Shown piece after piece: positions 16,266-24,875 of a stretch of DNA of 64,000 nucleotides. The stretch spans positions 124,001-188,000 of the forward strand of contig NZ_JAHRIB010000143.1 in NCBI RefSeq assembly GCF_019090165.1. Reading direction: 5' to 3'. This DNA is from Streptomyces sp. BV286 (GTDB lineage: Bacteria; Actinomycetota; Actinomycetes; Streptomycetales; Streptomycetaceae). The notes beneath the pieces are model-generated. The model was not told where the DNA came from, did no database searches, and worked only from the letters and a program-made list of their open reading frames with translations. Made by a program: the position numbers and the translations under genes. Every line of letters begins with the position of its first letter. Position 1 is the stretch's first letter.

Positions 16266-16394
16266 ACGGGATCGGCATGGTTGGTTCCTCGTGTCGACCG
16301 GCGAGGAAGGGGCCGTGTGCGGATGCGTCCGGCCCGCTCCTTCGCGGCGTCGGTCTGCGTCGGCAGGCTGAGATCCTGCCTGCGGCGGCCCCGG

Positions 16395-16412
16395 CACACA
16401 CAACGGTGTGTG
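16395..16412 (+). terminator. small hairpin between convergent genes
   Basis: CACACAC (16395-16401) and GTGTGTG (16406-16412) form a perfect 7-bp stem with an AACG tetraloop. It lies between the stops of the GNAT gene and the convergent Lys/Ala-rich gene and may act as a weak bidirectional terminator. Confidence 0.4.
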
Positions 16413-16468
16413 TGGACGGAACTCACGCAGGTTTCGGCACCTCGGAGGAGTGGCGCCGACGCAGGTGA

Positions 16469-17089
16469 TCAGTCGGTCGTCGCGGCGGCCTGGGGCGCGG
16501 CGGCGGGCTCGGTGGTGGCGGTGTAGAAGACCGAGCTGCCCTGCTTGTTGCGGTGCGCGCTGCTCCTGGCGACCAGGTTCTCAAGGGTGGTGCGCACCAC
16601 GGTCGTCTTGATGTTGCGGTCGGGGTGGGCCTCGGAGAGCACAGTGGTGATCTCGGCGGCCGACCGCGGCTCGCTCTGCTTTTCCAGGTGTCCGCGGATG
16701 AGGTCGACAAGGCTGGGCTGGGCGGCCGACTTGGGTGCCTTCGCGGCAGGCTTCTTGGCAGGGGTCTTCTTGTCCGCGGTCTTCTTCACGCCCGTGGCAG
16801 CCGCCTTCTTCGGCTTGGCCTGCCCGGTCTGCTTCGTCGGGGCGGAAGCCTGGTTCGGGACGGAGGGCGCGGCCGGGGTGGTGTCCGCGGCGGGACGCGG
16901 GCCGCCGAGGGCCTCCTGCATCTGCACCAGGACGGTGTGGTCGTGCTGCAGGGCGAGCAACTGCTCCTTCAGGGTTGAGATGTCTCCCGCGATACGGTCC
17001 TGCTCCTTGGTGTTGCGCTCGAGGTCGTTCGTCACCTGCGCGATGTACTGCGAGGTGAGTTCTGTGGTGGAGGTCTGGTTCTCAGCCAT
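16469..17089 (-). CDS. putative regulatory protein: coiled coil, Lys/Ala linker, C-terminal winged-helix-like domain
   Basis: 206 residues from ATG 17089. Residues 8-60 form a heptad-rich coiled coil (QVTNDLERNTKEQDRIAGDI...LKEQLLALQHDH). Residues 70-125 are a Lys/Ala/Pro-rich linker like a histone H1 tail (KPKKAAATGVKK, KKTPAKKPAAKAPK). The C-terminal 80 residues (LVDLIRGHLEKQSEPRSAAEI.TVLSEAHPDRNIKTTVVRTTLENLV) read as a winged-helix domain, including a wing with GSSVFYTA. The combination suggests a DNA-binding protein, possibly nucleoid-associated. Similar Streptomyces proteins are just called regulatory protein. No operon partner. Confidence 0.78.
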   Translation of the reverse strand: MAENQTSTTELTSQYIAQVTNDLERNTKEQDRIAGDISTLKEQLLALQHDHTVLVQMQEALGGPRPAADTTPAAPSVPNQASAPTKQTGQAKPKKAAATGVKKTADKKTPAKKPAAKAPKSAAQPSLVDLIRGHLEKQSEPRSAAEITTVLSEAHPDRNIKTTVVRTTLENLVARSSAHRNKQGSSVFYTATTEPAAAPQAAATTD

Positions 17090-17357
17090 GACTGGGGGCC
17101 TTTCTCGGTGCGCCGGCACGGGGTGCAAACAGAGGGGCGTGTGCGTGCGCGAGCGGGGATCGGTGTGGGGTCCGGCAGGACGGGTCCGTCCCTGGGACAC
17201 AACTGCGTGCTTTGCGCCAGTGTAGAGATAGTACGCACGAGTGGAATGGCCTGTTCCTTGTGTGTGCCTTGTTGACTGCGATTGCCGTGTCCTGATGCCT
17301 GACCCGTCCCCGAACTCTTGCTGCTGCAACCTTGTTGGTTGGTCGGTGCCGGCGGTG

Positions 17358-18476
17358 TCACGGGCCGAAGTGCTCCATGTGCGCCTGGGCGGGCGGGTAG
17401 GGCGCGGAGGAGTTCGTACCGACGGACCAGTACTCGCCGGTGCCGGGTACCCGGGCCAGGGAGTTGAGGAGGACCGGGGTGGTGGCCAGCGGTCCGCGCT
17501 CGCTCACCCAGGCCGTGCCGTCCCACCGCAGGTAGTGGGCCCGTGTCTGGTCCCAGAAGTCCCAGCCGGCGATGCGGTCGGGGTGTCCCTGTTCGTCGCC
17601 GGTGATGCCGCTGAGGCGTCCGACGGTGAAGGGTGGAGTGACGTTGTTCCAGGAGGTGCCGTCCCAGTGCCGCAGGACGCAGCCGGGAGGCTTGCCGGGC
17701 GGTCCGCCCACCCCGTAGTCGTAGCCGGTGAGCCAGACGTCGTCGTGGGCGCGGGGGAGGAGTCCCGTGACACCGAAACGGAGTCCGGTGGGCGGCGCCA
17801 GTTCGGTCCATGTGCCGTCCCAGCGGGCGGCGATGCCGACGCCGTACACCCAGATCTCGTCACCAGGTGTGCGGTGCACGCCCGACGGGACCTCGGTCAC
17901 CGTGCTCGGCAGCGGTGCGCACCAGCGCCAGCGCTGTCCGTTCCAGTGCAGCAGCGAGAGGTTGTCGCTGCTGCGGCCCGACACCCAGGCGCGTCCGTCG
18001 GGGGCGGCCGTCACGGAGGTGATCACCGTGCCGGTGTCGCCCTTACCGGGATACGGCACCTGTTGCCATGTTCCGCCGTCCCAGGCCAGAAGATGCCCGG
18101 TGCCGGAGGTGTCGGTGCCGACGGCCCACGCGGTGTCGGGGGACGCGGCGGCGACGGAGTGCAGTTGTCCGGAGAGGCCGAGGTGGTCCAGGGCGGTGCG
18201 GGACCATGCCGTCCCGTCCCACGTCATCGCCAGGGGCTTGCCGCGGGTGGCGCCGTTGCGTCCCTCCTCGCCGACGGCCCACGCGGCGTCCGGTCCGCCG
18301 GCCGCAACGCCGAGGAGTTGGGCGGCCGTCCGGCCCTCGGGTACGGAGACCGGCTGCCAGCCGGGGAGGAAGGCGGTGGCCGTGCTGTGGGCGGTCGCGG
18401 CCGGACCGGTCGCCGTGGTGAGACCGAGTCCTGCCGCGGTGCCGGCCAGCCCACTGATGAAGTGCCGTCTGCGCAT
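17358..18476 (-). CDS. Tat-exported beta-propeller-like protein
   Basis: 372 residues from ATG 18476, with GAAGGGAAGTTCCC upstream. The signal peptide carries a twin-arginine motif (RRRHFIS) followed by a hydrophobic Gly/Ala core and probable cleavage near ATAHS. The mature part repeats a W-x-x-G unit: AWAVGEE, AWAVGTD, AWVSGRS, EIWVYGVG, DVWLTGYD and YWSVGTN, each separated by about 45-50 residues and preceded by a LLHWNG- or MTWDG-like strand. That is the pattern of a six- to seven-bladed propeller. No catalytic residues are obvious; it may bind a ligand or act in the cell envelope. Single gene, function unknown. Confidence 0.82.
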   Translation of the reverse strand: MRRRHFISGLAGTAAGLGLTTATGPAATAHSTATAFLPGWQPVSVPEGRTAAQLLGVAAGGPDAAWAVGEEGRNGATRGKPLAMTWDGTAWSRTALDHLGLSGQLHSVAAASPDTAWAVGTDTSGTGHLLAWDGGTWQQVPYPGKGDTGTVITSVTAAPDGRAWVSGRSSDNLSLLHWNGQRWRWCAPLPSTVTEVPSGVHRTPGDEIWVYGVGIAARWDGTWTELAPPTGLRFGVTGLLPRAHDDVWLTGYDYGVGGPPGKPPGCVLRHWDGTSWNNVTPPFTVGRLSGITGDEQGHPDRIAGWDFWDQTRAHYLRWDGTAWVSERGPLATTPVLLNSLARVPGTGEYWSVGTNSSAPYPPAQAHMEHFGP

Positions 18477-18732
18477 GGGAACTTCCCTTCTCACGTGGTC
18501 GGGGAGGTTCCACCGTTGGGCACGACGGCGAAGAGGTCAATGTACGGGTGTGAGCATCTGGTGACCCGGCCGGAATCGGCCGAAACGCCTCTGTGGCGGA
18601 CGGCCGACCATGATGCCGTGCTGCCCCGCCCACTACGACGGGTGGTCCAACTGTGCTCACCTGTACGTCAGTTGGTGATGAGTCGGCGGGCGGAGGTGAC
18701 GTGCGCGCAAGTGTGCCGAAGGACGCGGGCCG

Positions 18733-20085
18733 TCAGGTGTCGAAGTCGCAGTCCCGGGTCTCCGGGAGCGCCAGCAGGCACATGAGGCTCACCAGGCAGA
18801 GTCCGCCGGTGTAGAAACCGAGGACGAGTGGTGAGTCCCAGTGACTGTTGAGCCAGGTCGCGACGAGTGGGGCGAAGCCGCCGCCGAAGGTGTTGGCGAG
18901 GATGAAGGCCGTGGAGGCGCCGGTGTAGCGCAGCCGGGCGGGGAACAGCTCCGGGAGGAAGGCCGCCACCGGGGAGAACATCAGCGCGAGCAGCACGAGA
19001 CCGACCGTGTAGGCACCGGTGATCACCACGCCGTCGCGCGAACTGAGCGAGGCGTACATGGGCACCGCCCACAGGACACAGCCGACGGCGCCGGTGAGCA
19101 TCACCGGTCGGCGGCCGATCCGGTCGGCGAGTCTCGCGGCCGGCAGGGTGACGGCGATTCCGGCCGCCGCGCCGATGCTCGCCGCGGTCAGCATCGTGTT
19201 CTGCGGGATGCCCAGTGACTTCGGACCGTACGAGAGGCTGTAGACGATCGTCAGGTAGTAGACGGCCGAGCCGCCGACCGCCGCGCCGATGCCCAGGAGC
19301 AGGCGGCCGGGGTGTTGCGCGAGGAGTGTGCCGAGCGGAAAGCGGGACACGGGCGCCTGTGCCGGACGGCGGGCCGTGGAGGTGAAGACGGGTGACTCGG
19401 AGACCGTCGTGCGCACCCACAGGCCGATCACCACGAGCACGGTGCTGAGCAGGAACGGGATCCGCCAGGCGCCGTCGGCGAAGCCGTCGCGGCCCGCGAT
19501 GTGGAGGGTGGGCAGGATGACCGCGCTGGACAGCAGGAAACCGAGCGAGGGTCCGGCCTGCGGGATGGAGGCGTACAGGGCGCGGCGGCCGGGCGGCGCG
19601 TGCTCCGCCGCGAGCAGTACCGCTCCGCCCCACTCGCCGCCCATGCTCACGCCCTGCAGCAGGCGGAGTGTCACCAGGAGGACGGGGGCGAGGAGTCCGG
19701 CGGTCTCGTAGGTCGGCAGCAGTCCGACGCCGACGGTCGCCACGCCCATCAGCAGGAGGGAGGCGACCAGGGCCCGTCGGCGGCCCAGCAGGTCACCGAT
19801 CGTGCCGAACAGCACGACGCCGAGGGGGCGGGCCAGGAAGGCGGCGGCGAAGGTGAGGAACGCGGCCAGGGTCGAGACGGTGGAGTTGCCGGAGGGGAAG
19901 AACGCGGGTCCCAGGACGAGCGCGGCGGCGGTGCCGTACACCGCGAAGTCGTAGTACTCGATCGTGGTGCCGATCAGGCTCGCGACGGCGGTTCGCGACG
20001 GCCTGCTCTTCGCTTCCGGCGCCGATAACTCGGCGGAACCGGGATCCACGGTCGCGGGCACGGTCTTGGACGGCGAATCGGGCAT
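18733..20085 (-). CDS. MFS transporter, metabolite:H+ symporter (MHS) family
   Basis: 450 residues from ATG 20085. The start of the membrane domain, SLIGTTIEYYDFAVYGTAAA, is the hallmark of MHS-type symporters (ShiA/ProP/KgtP relatives). Also present: FGTIGDLLGRRRAL (loop 2-3 signature), RLLQGVSMGGEWGGA (helix 4-5) and LADRIGRRPVM (loop 8-9). Twelve membrane helices are expected and visible. Substrates in the family are organic acids, betaine or shikimate-like compounds; this one cannot be assigned. Its start faces the biosynthetic operon across a 550-bp intergenic region, so an export or precursor-uptake link to that operon is possible but unproven. Confidence 0.88.
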   Translation of the reverse strand: MPDSPSKTVPATVDPGSAELSAPEAKSRPSRTAVASLIGTTIEYYDFAVYGTAAALVLGPAFFPSGNSTVSTLAAFLTFAAAFLARPLGVVLFGTIGDLLGRRRALVASLLLMGVATVGVGLLPTYETAGLLAPVLLVTLRLLQGVSMGGEWGGAVLLAAEHAPPGRRALYASIPQAGPSLGFLLSSAVILPTLHIAGRDGFADGAWRIPFLLSTVLVVIGLWVRTTVSESPVFTSTARRPAQAPVSRFPLGTLLAQHPGRLLLGIGAAVGGSAVYYLTIVYSLSYGPKSLGIPQNTMLTAASIGAAAGIAVTLPAARLADRIGRRPVMLTGAVGCVLWAVPMYASLSSRDGVVITGAYTVGLVLLALMFSPVAAFLPELFPARLRYTGASTAFILANTFGGGFAPLVATWLNSHWDSPLVLGFYTGGLCLVSLMCLLALPETRDCDFDT

Positions 20086-20435
20086 GGGGGAGTCACTTCC
20101 GGTACGCCCGGTCCGAAAGACGGCCGGGTTCAAGTGGGGGACGGCCTCGCATGAAACAGGAACCGGAGTGCGCCTGTCACCCTAAGCCCGGAAATTCGAT
20201 TTCGACAAGTAAGCCGAGTCGTCCGAATAACCGAACGGGCCCGTATGACCGGTCGGAAGAATGTGGGTCTCTTTGCGCCGGTGCGAGACGTAAAACTCCT
20301 CATAAGGATGTCGCCGTGACGCACTTCCTCAATGCGGATAGAGCGCACTGTCCCGCCACCTCGCCATGTGCCGCATCAATCAGCCACAAACCAGTACTCG
20401 TGGCCGCCGTCAACCCTGGAATTCCTGTCAAAATG

Positions 20436-20466
20436 CTGTCAATAGTCATGCGCTTGGCCGTATAAA
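20436..20466 (+). promoter_or_regulatory. possible promoter of the biosynthetic operon
   Basis: CTGTCA (20436-20441) and TATAAA (20461-20466) are 19 bp apart; shifting the -35 to TGTCAA gives 18 bp. The -10 sits in the most AT-rich run of the region. The 5' leader would be about 160 nt. Spacing is longer than ideal, so this is a tentative call. Confidence 0.35.
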
Positions 20467-20527
20467 AATTTGTGATGATGTCGCCTTGTCAACGGGCGAT
20501 CACGCAGGGAAAGCTGACGGGTGAGCG

Positions 20528-20541
20528 GAACTTGAAAGTTC
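20528..20541. promoter_or_regulatory. perfect inverted repeat GAACTT-GA-AAGTTC upstream of the operon
   Basis: Two perfect 6-bp arms with a 2-bp centre lie 94 bp before the first start codon and about 60 bp after the suggested -10. The position suits a repressor operator or an mRNA leader element. I do not recognise the binding family. Confidence 0.45.
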
Positions 20542-20635
20542 TACAGCCATCGTTTTTCGGACATAGGAGACCGCAACGGGTTGCTGCGGTTCGGCTTTCT
20601 GAAATGCGGCCTCACGACTGGGAGGCGCAATACCC

Positions 20636-21472
20636 GTGCTGAAAACAGGCAAGTTATTACGCTTGAGAAGACTTTCGCTGGCGGGTGACGGCCGGCACCT
20701 GCTCATCCCGCTCGACCACACCGTTTCGGACGGACCGATCGTCCCCGCAGGAAAGTGGGACGACCTGCTGCGGGCGCTGGTGGCCGGCGGGGCCGACGGC
20801 GTCATCGTCCACAAAGGACGTGCCCGCGCCTTCACTCCCGACGTCCTGCGAAGCTGCGCCCTGGTCATGCACCTGAGTGCCAGCACCGCCTGCTCCGCCG
20901 ATGTCGATGCCAAGGTGCTCGTCGCCGATGTCGAAGAGGCGCTGTGGATCGGTGCGGACGCGGTGAGTGTCCACGTGAACATCGGATCGGACACCGAGGC
21001 CCGGCAGCTCGCCGATCTGGGTGCGGTGGCCCGTTCCTGCGACGCGTGGGGCATGCCCCTGATCGCGATGGTCTACCCCCGGGGCCCCCGGATCGAGAAC
21101 CCGCGCGACCCCGCCCTCCTCGCCCATCTGGTCAACGTCGCCGCGGACCTGGGCGCGGACATGGTCAAGACCTCGGTGGCCCTGCCGATCGACCGGATGG
21201 CCGAAGTGGTGGCGAACAGCCCCATCCCCGTCCTGGCGGCGGGCGGCCCGCAGGACGGCTCCGACCTCGTCGAGTACGCCACCGCCGTGATGGCCTCCGG
21301 CTGCCACGGCCTGGCCATCGGCCGCCGGGTGTTCTCGGCTCCTTCGCCCGCCGCGCTGGTGTCACGGCTGTCCGCCGTGGTGCACGGCACCCGTCCGGAG
21401 CCGCCTCCCGACGGCGTGCCGAACGACATGAACATGGCCGAATACTCGACGATCGTGGCAGGTGTCGCATGA
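20636..21472 (+). CDS. 2-amino-4,5-dihydroxy-6-oxo-7-phosphono-type synthase: DhnA class I aldolase (GriI-like)
   Basis: 278 residues from GTG 20636 with GGGAGGCGC upstream. It is a DhnA-type class I aldolase: PLDHTVSDGP near 25-34, the lysine expected to form the Schiff base is K178 in ADMVKTSVA, and Y147 lies in MVYPRGP. The closing LAAGGP and GLAIGRRVF are the phosphate-binding loops. The grixazone enzyme GriI joins aspartate semialdehyde and a C3 sugar phosphate to a C7 amino sugar precursor of 3-amino-4-hydroxybenzoate (3,4-AHBA). Pairing with a type II dehydroquinate synthase-like gene, overlapping by 4 bp (ATGA), strongly supports this GriI-like role over the archaeal aromatic amino acid enzyme. 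First gene of the operon. Confidence 0.86.
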   Translation: MLKTGKLLRLRRLSLAGDGRHLLIPLDHTVSDGPIVPAGKWDDLLRALVAGGADGVIVHKGRARAFTPDVLRSCALVMHLSASTACSADVDAKVLVADVEEALWIGADAVSVHVNIGSDTEARQLADLGAVARSCDAWGMPLIAMVYPRGPRIENPRDPALLAHLVNVAADLGADMVKTSVALPIDRMAEVVANSPIPVLAAGGPQDGSDLVEYATAVMASGCHGLAIGRRVFSAPSPAALVSRLSAVVHGTRPEPPPDGVPNDMNMAEYSTIVAGVA

Positions 21473-22719
21473 GGTTCGCATGGATCGATCTCCGTGAAGT
21501 CCCCCAGCAGCAGCTCCAGGCGGTGGTGGACGCGGCCGTCCACACCCGGATGGCCGGGGTGCTGACCACCGACGCCGGACTGCTCGGCACGCTGCCGCCG
21601 ACCGTCACCCGGGTGCTGGACCCCGGGAGCCCGGTGACCCCCGGGACGAAGAAGCCCGTCGACAAGCAGGCCAAGGCGAACGAGGCGACGACGAAGGACG
21701 CCGACGACAGCAAGGACGCCGGCGACAGCAGAGACGCCGGCAGCGCGAAGAAGCCGCCCGTGGGCGGGGCCGACACCCGGCCCGGCTCCGGAATCGACGT
21801 CCTCATGCGGAAGTTCACCACCCAGGACGAGCTGGACGCCCTCGCCGCGGAGAACCGCGCCGACGGAGGCACGCCCGCGGCCGGATTCATCGACGTACGG
21901 GACGACCGCACCCTTCAGCTGTCGTGTGCGGGCGCCCTGGCGCTGCCGTACACCGTCATCCACTTCGCCGACCCGACGAAGATCCCGCTGGAGATCGTGC
22001 TCGCCGCGGCCGAGCCCGCCGACGGCCAGCTCGTGACCGTCGTCGACGACCTGGAGGAGGCGGCCATCGTCTTCGACGTCCTCGAACGCGGCTCGGACGG
22101 CATCCTGTACGCGCCCCGCAGCGCCGACGACGTGTTCGCGCTGGCCAGACTGCTGCAAGCGACCACGCCCCAGCTCGAGTTGTCCACCCTCACCGTCGAG
22201 AGCATCCGGCATGTCGGGCTCGGTGACCGGGTCTGCGTGGACACCTGCTCGCACTTCGAGGAGGACGAGGGCATCCTCGTCGGCTCGTACTCCTCGGGGT
22301 TCGTCCTCTGCTGCAGCGAGACCCACCCGCTGCCCTACATGCCGACCCGGCCGTTCCGCGTCAACGCCGGTGCCCTGCACTCCTACACGCTGGGGCCCGA
22401 CAACCGCACCAACTACCTGAGCGAGGTGGGCTCCGGCAGCGCCCTGCTGGCGGTCGGGGCCGACGGCCGCACCCGGCGGGTCGTCGTCGGCCGGGCGAAA
22501 CTGGAGTCCCGGCCCCTTCTTGAGATCCGTACCCACGCCGAGGACGGCCGGCTGGTCAGCCTGACCGTGCAGGACGACTGGCACGTACGGGTGCTCGGCC
22601 CGGGCGGAAAGGTCCTCAACGTCACCGAGCTGCGGTCCGGCGACGAGCTGCTCGGCTATCTCGCCGCGGACCAGCGCCATGTGGGCCTGCCCATCGGCGA
22701 GTTCTGCAAGGAGGTCTGA
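21469..22719 (+). CDS. 3-dehydroquinate synthase II family enzyme (GriH-like, 3,4-AHBA synthase)
   Basis: 416 residues; ATG 21469 overlaps the previous stop. The fold family is the archaeal-type DHQ synthase II: MRFAWIDLRE at the start, LELSTLTVESIRHVGLGDRVCVDTCSHF and GILVGSYSSGFVLCCSETHPLPYMPTRPFRVNAG in the core, and LRSGDELLGYL near the end. GriH in grixazone biosynthesis converts the C7 aldolase product to 3-amino-4-hydroxybenzoate with Mn2+. Residues about 52-108 are an unusual Lys/Asp/Ala-rich linker built partly from short DNA repeats (KDADDSKDAGDSRDAGS), longer than I expect for the family and probably disordered. The following ligase starts at the stop codon (TGATG). Confidence 0.86.
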   Translation: MRFAWIDLREVPQQQLQAVVDAAVHTRMAGVLTTDAGLLGTLPPTVTRVLDPGSPVTPGTKKPVDKQAKANEATTKDADDSKDAGDSRDAGSAKKPPVGGADTRPGSGIDVLMRKFTTQDELDALAAENRADGGTPAAGFIDVRDDRTLQLSCAGALALPYTVIHFADPTKIPLEIVLAAAEPADGQLVTVVDDLEEAAIVFDVLERGSDGILYAPRSADDVFALARLLQATTPQLELSTLTVESIRHVGLGDRVCVDTCSHFEEDEGILVGSYSSGFVLCCSETHPLPYMPTRPFRVNAGALHSYTLGPDNRTNYLSEVGSGSALLAVGADGRTRRVVVGRAKLESRPLLEIRTHAEDGRLVSLTVQDDWHVRVLGPGGKVLNVTELRSGDELLGYLAADQRHVGLPIGEFCKEV

Positions 22720-24179
22720 TGGGCGACCTCGTCGACGGACCGCCCCGCACGGACCACCGGCCGGACGGTGTGTCCAGCGGCTCGGCGGACGGCGCGATGG
22801 ACACTCTCGTCCAGGTGCTGTTCGACGGGCACGACGACGGTCTTCCCTATCTGACGCATCAACAGGAGACGGTCACCCGAGGAGAGTTACGCAGCCGGGT
22901 GGCCGAACAGGCCCGGGTGTTCGCGGGCTTCGGGATCGGTCCGGGCAGCACCGTGGGCCTGCGGACCCCGCCCAGCTTCACCCAGGTCGAGGTGCTGCTC
23001 GCGCTGTGGCGGCTCGGGGCCCAGGTGCTGCTCTTCGACTTCCGGCTGAAGCCGGCCGAGGTGTCGGCGCTCGGCGCCACCTGCCGACCGCAGTTCATGG
23101 TCCGGGCCGGTTCCAACGTCCGGGCGGCGTTCGGCTTCCGCTCCGAGTACGAGGTCGTCACCGAGTGCCACGGAACGGGCAGGCCGGCCACCACCGGACA
23201 CCGGCTGGTGCAGTTCAGTTCGGGCTCCACGGGGCGGCCGAAAGTGATCGGCAGGACCGTCGGCTCCCTCGCCGCCGAGGTGGAGCGGTTCGCCGCGGTC
23301 CCCGGCATGCCGGGCCGGGGCGACAGGCTGCTGCTGCTCAGCTCGACGGCACACAGCTTCGGGCTGATCGGCGGCCTGCTGCACGCACTGGCGGCAGGAG
23401 TGTCCGTCGTCTTCGCGCCCCGTGTCTCCGCCCGCGACATCCTGAGGACCGCGGTCGACCATCGCGTCACCGCCCTGTTCGGAGTGCCGATGCACTACGA
23501 ACTGCTCGCCGCCGCCATCGATCCCCCCGCCCTGCCCGACCTGCGGGTCGCGGTGTCGGGCGGTGAACTGATGCCGCCGCAGGTCGCGGCTCGCTTCGCC
23601 GGCCTGTACGGCGTACCGGTCGGTGAGTCCTACGGAACCACCGAGTCGGGTGTGGTCGCCATGGACGCCCTCGGCGCGCTGCGGCCATCGGTCGGCCGGG
23701 CCGCGGCGGGCGTGGTGATACGGGAGCACAACGGCGAACTGGACGTCGCACTGGACCAGTCGCCCTACCTCTTCGACTCGGGCGGTACGCAGTACGCGGA
23801 CGGCTGGCTGCACACGCGGGACCGGGCCACGGTGGACGCCGCGGGAGCGGTCCGGGTGCGCGGCCGCGCGGACTCCCTGGTCGTGATCGGCGGCCTCAAG
23901 GTGGACCTCACCGAGGTCGAGAACGTGCTCCTCCAGCATCCGGCGGTCGAGCAGGCCGTCCTGGTCCACGAGGGCATGACCGAGGCGTACGTGTCGCTGG
24001 CCGCAGGGGACGACCGGCCGTCGGCCGAGGAACTGCTGCGCTGGTGCCGCGAACGGCTGGCCGACTACAAGCTGCCGCGCGTGGTGCGACTGCTGGAGGC
24101 GCTGCCCCGCACGTCCAACGGGAAGCTCGTGCGCCAGGCGGCGACCCTTCAGGCGGCGGCGACCGGCGGCGGTACGTAA
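22719..24179 (+). CDS. aryl-acid adenylating enzyme (AMP-dependent synthetase)
   Basis: 486 residues; ATG 22719 shares a base with the previous TGA, and AAGGAGGTC gives a strong ribosome site. The ANL motifs are complete: A3 FSSGSTGRPK (166-175), A5 YGTTESG (about 304-310), A8 RVRGRADSLVVIGGLKV (about 383-400) and the catalytic lysine K469 in SNGK. Given the two upstream genes, its likely role is to activate 3-amino-4-hydroxybenzoate, or a derivative of it, as the acyl adenylate and load it onto one of the following carrier proteins or CoA. It ends 109 bp before the first ACP gene, the largest gap inside the operon. Confidence 0.85.
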   Translation: MGDLVDGPPRTDHRPDGVSSGSADGAMDTLVQVLFDGHDDGLPYLTHQQETVTRGELRSRVAEQARVFAGFGIGPGSTVGLRTPPSFTQVEVLLALWRLGAQVLLFDFRLKPAEVSALGATCRPQFMVRAGSNVRAAFGFRSEYEVVTECHGTGRPATTGHRLVQFSSGSTGRPKVIGRTVGSLAAEVERFAAVPGMPGRGDRLLLLSSTAHSFGLIGGLLHALAAGVSVVFAPRVSARDILRTAVDHRVTALFGVPMHYELLAAAIDPPALPDLRVAVSGGELMPPQVAARFAGLYGVPVGESYGTTESGVVAMDALGALRPSVGRAAAGVVIREHNGELDVALDQSPYLFDSGGTQYADGWLHTRDRATVDAAGAVRVRGRADSLVVIGGLKVDLTEVENVLLQHPAVEQAVLVHEGMTEAYVSLAAGDDRPSAEELLRWCRERLADYKLPRVVRLLEALPRTSNGKLVRQAATLQAAATGGGT

Positions 24180-24288
24180 CCCGGCCTCGGCCACGAGCCC
24201 TCCTGGCGCGACTTCTGTCCCACACCTCGCACAACTCCTTTCGTACGCCTCGTACGACCTTTCACCGGAGCACGGGAGACGAGTAGGC

Positions 24289-24564
24289 ATGACTACATCA
24301 ACGCTGGAAGGCGAGATCCGCGAGTTCGTCCTGAGCGCGGTCATCGACGAGATGAACATCCTGACGAGCCGCGACGGCATCACCGACGAGAGCCCCCTGA
24401 CCGTCGGCGGACTGGACGTGGACTCGCTGAGCCTCATCGAGCTCACCCTGCGGCTGGAGTCGCGGTTCGGTGTGGAGATCCCCGACACCGACATCGAGTC
24501 CCTGGCCTCGCTGACCCTCGGCGGACTCGTCACCGAGGTCGTCCGACGCGGTGCGAAGGCATGA
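24289..24564 (+). CDS. acyl carrier protein 1
   Basis: 91 residues with GGAGACGAGTAGGC before ATG 24289. The phosphopantetheine serine lies in LDVDSLSLIELTLRLE, the classic D-S-L motif followed by an amphipathic helix 2, and the ending IPDTDIESLASLTLGGLV is standard for ACPs. It carries starter or growing chains for the ketosynthase pair downstream. It overlaps the second carrier gene by 4 bp (ATGA), so the two are made together. There is no phosphopantetheinyl transferase in the operon; a genomic one must modify it. Confidence 0.9.
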   Translation: MTTSTLEGEIREFVLSAVIDEMNILTSRDGITDESPLTVGGLDVDSLSLIELTLRLESRFGVEIPDTDIESLASLTLGGLVTEVVRRGAKA

Positions 24565-24875
24565 GCACGAAAGCCACGCGGAGCGACACGGACGCGGTGC
24601 TGTCACCGCTGACCACCGACGCCGTCCGGGAGCTGCTGGCGGACCGCAAGATCTTCCCCGGAGTGCCCGAGACCCTCGGTGAGGACACCGAACTGGTACT
24701 GGACTCCCTCGGGTTGGTGTGGCTGCTGCACGTGGTGGAGGAGCGCTACGGCCTCGTCGTGGAGCCCAGCGACGAGGACATCGCCGGGCTCACCTCGCTG
24801 CGGCGGCTCACCGCCTTTCTCGGCGCCGCAGCCCAGGACGACCGCGCGGAGAGGGGAGCGCGTGATGAGCGGTGA
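24561..24875 (+). CDS. acyl carrier protein 2 (divergent)
   Basis: 104 residues. The attachment site is ELVLDSLGLVWLLHVVEERYG, so serine is present, but the sequence after it is more hydrophobic and aromatic than in ACP 1. The N-terminal 20 residues and the charged tail (AQDDRAERGARDER) are extra. Two different carrier proteins in one operon usually divide labour, for example one for the aryl starter and one for the chain, as in aryl polyene and highly reducing type II systems. The 3' end overlaps the ketosynthase start by 11 bp. Confidence 0.86.
   Translation: MSTKATRSDTDAVLSPLTTDAVRELLADRKIFPGVPETLGEDTELVLDSLGLVWLLHVVEERYGLVVEPSDEDIAGLTSLRRLTAFLGAAAQDDRAERGARDER

Larger units (their letters stand above)
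20086..20635. other. 550-bp regulatory intergenic region upstream of the biosynthetic operon
   Basis: No convincing gene is present. Base composition is clearly more AT-rich than the surroundings, as expected for promoter DNA in Streptomyces. It contains a possible sigma-70-like promoter (CTGTCA at 20436, TATAAA at 20461, 19-bp spacing), a perfect 14-bp inverted repeat at 20528-20541 and the operon's ribosome site GGGAGGCGC. No regulator gene is found next to the operon, so control probably comes from elsewhere. Confidence 0.6.

Noticed and set aside
24661..24875. Long N-terminal extension of the ketosynthase gene through the second ACP
   Set aside because: The extension lies in another frame of the ACP gene and lacks KS homology; GAGGGGAG before ATG 24865 fixes the start.
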